64,000 bases of DNA from TMED14 sp003507115. GTDB taxonomy: Bacteria; Bacteroidota; Bacteroidia; Flavobacteriales; Schleiferiaceae. The stretch lies in the NCBI GenBank assembly GCA_943787925.1, contig CALSOH010000002.1, positions 186,001 through 250,000 of the forward strand. The letters run 5' to 3'. The notes beneath the pieces are model-generated. The model was not told the origin of the DNA, did no database searches, and saw only the letters and a program-made list of their open reading frames with translations. The position numbers and the translations under genes are program-made. This document shows, in pieces, positions 63,141-64,000 of the stretch; position 1 is the stretch's first letter; each line of letters opens with the position of its first letter.

Positions 63141-64000
63141 GGTCTTTTCCCCGTTCAACCGGCGAATCAGCTGCTTCCACGTTTCTTTTTCGTGGTCCCA
63201 GTGGTAGCGGTGGGCCGCCTGCTGGGCGGCTTGCGCGGCGCGGCGGTAGGCATCGGGTTGGAGGAGCTCGTGCGCGGCATTCAAAATAGCTTCGGGCGTC
63301 GTTTCCGGGATGACGCGACCGGCCGCGCCGAGGTGCGCGGTGACCTCGACCAGGTTGCTGGCGATGACGGGGATGCCCGCTTGGAAGTAGTCAAAGAGTT
63401 TATTGGGCAGGCTCCAGCGATAGTTCTGGCTTTGGGGTTTGTCCAGGGAGAAACCGAGGTGGGCGGCTTGGGTGTAACGGCGGAGCGCCTCGCGCGTCAC
63501 CCGACCGATGAAGCGAACTTTGGAATCCGTCCAGCCCTGGGCATCTGCGGTGCGTTGGAGGTACGGGAGGGCATCGCCGGAACCCACGATGAGCAACAAG
63601 GCATGGGGGTGCCTGCCCACAGCCTCGAGGAGTTCTTCCGCCCCGCGATCGATGTTAATGCCTGCGCCTTGGAGGATCCAAATAGGGCGGTCTGTAGGCA
63701 GGTCAAGTGCTCCGCAGGCGGCCAACCGGCGGGCTTCCTGCTGGTCGTCGCCAACGGGCGAAAAAGGCAAGCCCTCTTCGGGCAAGAGGGGTACATTGCG
63801 AACGATGTCCAGCGACTGCCCGTATTCGGCATAGTAGGCTTGGGCAATGGAGGCATTGACCGTCACCCCTGCGGTAATGCGCGGGAAACAGCGCTTTTCC
63901 ACCCAGCGCCAAAGGCCTTGGATGAAGGGGCGGGATTCGAGTTCCGGGGCGCCCAAAAAGTACTCGTGGCTGTCATACACGAGGGGCATGCCACGGCGGC
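62988..64000 (-). CDS. Glycosyltransferase (GT4-like), 5' end beyond the window, fused 3' to next gene's start
   Basis: The frame is open to the window edge; ATG 63989 lies inside the family's conserved region (PLVYDSHEYF is preceded by RRG in frame), so the start is outside. Motifs: VTVNASIAQAYYAEYG, IVRNVPLLPE, ILQGAGINIDRGAEELLEA with the GT4 donor-binding pattern, PNKLFDYFQAGIPVIASN and a C-terminal helix. There is no stop after the natural end near 63160 (WKQLIRRL). The frame instead continues into the N-terminal 50 codons of the next glycosyltransferase and stops at 62988. Together these look like a surface polysaccharide cluster. Confidence 0.8.
   Translation of the reverse strand, partial: RRGMPLVYDSHEYFLGAPELESRPFIQGLWRWVEKRCFPRITAGVTVNASIAQAYYAEYGQSLDIVRNVPLLPEEGLPFSPVGDDQQEARRLAACGALDLPTDRPIWILQGAGINIDRGAEELLEAVGRHPHALLLIVGSGDALPYLQRTADAQGWTDSKVRFIGRVTREALRRYTQAAHLGFSLDKPQSQNYRWSLPNKLFDYFQAGIPVIASNLVEVTAHLGAAGRVIPETTPEAILNAAHELLQPDAYRRAAQAAQQAAHRYHWDHEKETWKQLIRRLNGEKTVHVWSMDRLEPPPYGGTLEVAGQVENLVQAGYQVVLHATTKTAAAHMPRR

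Overview
The window is a chromosomal segment of a member of the Bacteroidota, most likely of the Flavobacteriales. Several things point there. Surface proteins end in type IX secretion sorting domains. Most starts lack Shine-Dalgarno sites, yet rpsU has a strong one. The -7 element TAnnTTTG recurs upstream of transcription units. SecD and SecF are fused, glutamine synthetase is type III, transketolase is split in two, and rpsU-xerC-hpf-tRNAs-tuf-trnW-secE-nusG-rplKAJL-rpoBC is in the order usual for the phylum. Base composition is GC-balanced, unlike AT-rich marine flavobacteria. I see no IS element, prophage, CRISPR array or rRNA operon. It looks like core genome, not an island.

Layout. 1-4.8 kb (+): 3' end of rmlC, a lytic transglycosylase, uvrA and a LOG-like gene. 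4.8-6.4 kb: a frameshifted secreted-protein gene (-) and a lipoprotein gene (+) whose start codons face each other across 4 bp. 6.5-14.1 kb (-): a choice-of-anchor-B type IX cargo, parC, parE and ychF. 14.2-20.3 kb (+): the two transketolase halves with a secreted VWA gene between them, an ECF sigma factor / membrane protein / Spy-like cassette, a class III aminotransferase and a small membrane protein. 20.4-35.3 kb (-): the transcription-translation supercluster (DUF3467, rpoC, rpoB, rplL, rplJ, rplA, rplK, nusG, secE, tRNA-Trp, tuf, tRNA-Thr/Gly/Tyr/Thr, hpf, xerC, rpsU). 35.4-41.9 kb (-): a putative HhH protein, an NSS symporter with a 45-residue MetS-like subunit, an RmlD-like reductase, pyrF, prfA and purM. 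41.9-50.2 kb (-): a PorE-like TPR/PD40/OmpA/LysM protein, glutamine synthetase III, tatA and secDF. 50.4-53.5 kb (+): an FG-GAP type IX cargo and a DUF393 protein. 53.4-61.3 kb (-): mdh, gyrB, an outer-membrane barrel and a giant TPR lipid-free periplasmic protein. 61.4-64 kb: ftsE (+) and two glycosyltransferase genes (-), the second frameshifted and the first running off the window.

How the genes fit together. Much of the window is information processing: RNA polymerase core, ribosomal stalk and L1/L11, EF-Tu, release factor 1, both type II topoisomerases and UvrA. A second theme is the envelope: Sec (SecE, SecDF), Tat, type IX cargo proteins, an OmpA/LysM peptidoglycan anchor, a lytic transglycosylase and an ECF stress cassette. 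Compact packing is a feature throughout: ATGA overlaps, promoters inside neighbouring stop regions, a terminator inside a convergent coding region, and -7 boxes only 4 nt from the start codon. The observations I find most worth following are the perfect rpsU Shine-Dalgarno, the VWA gene inside the split transketolase, the rplL-rpoB hairpin, the head-to-head start-codon palindrome at 5.8 kb, and the fused/frameshifted glycosyltransferases.
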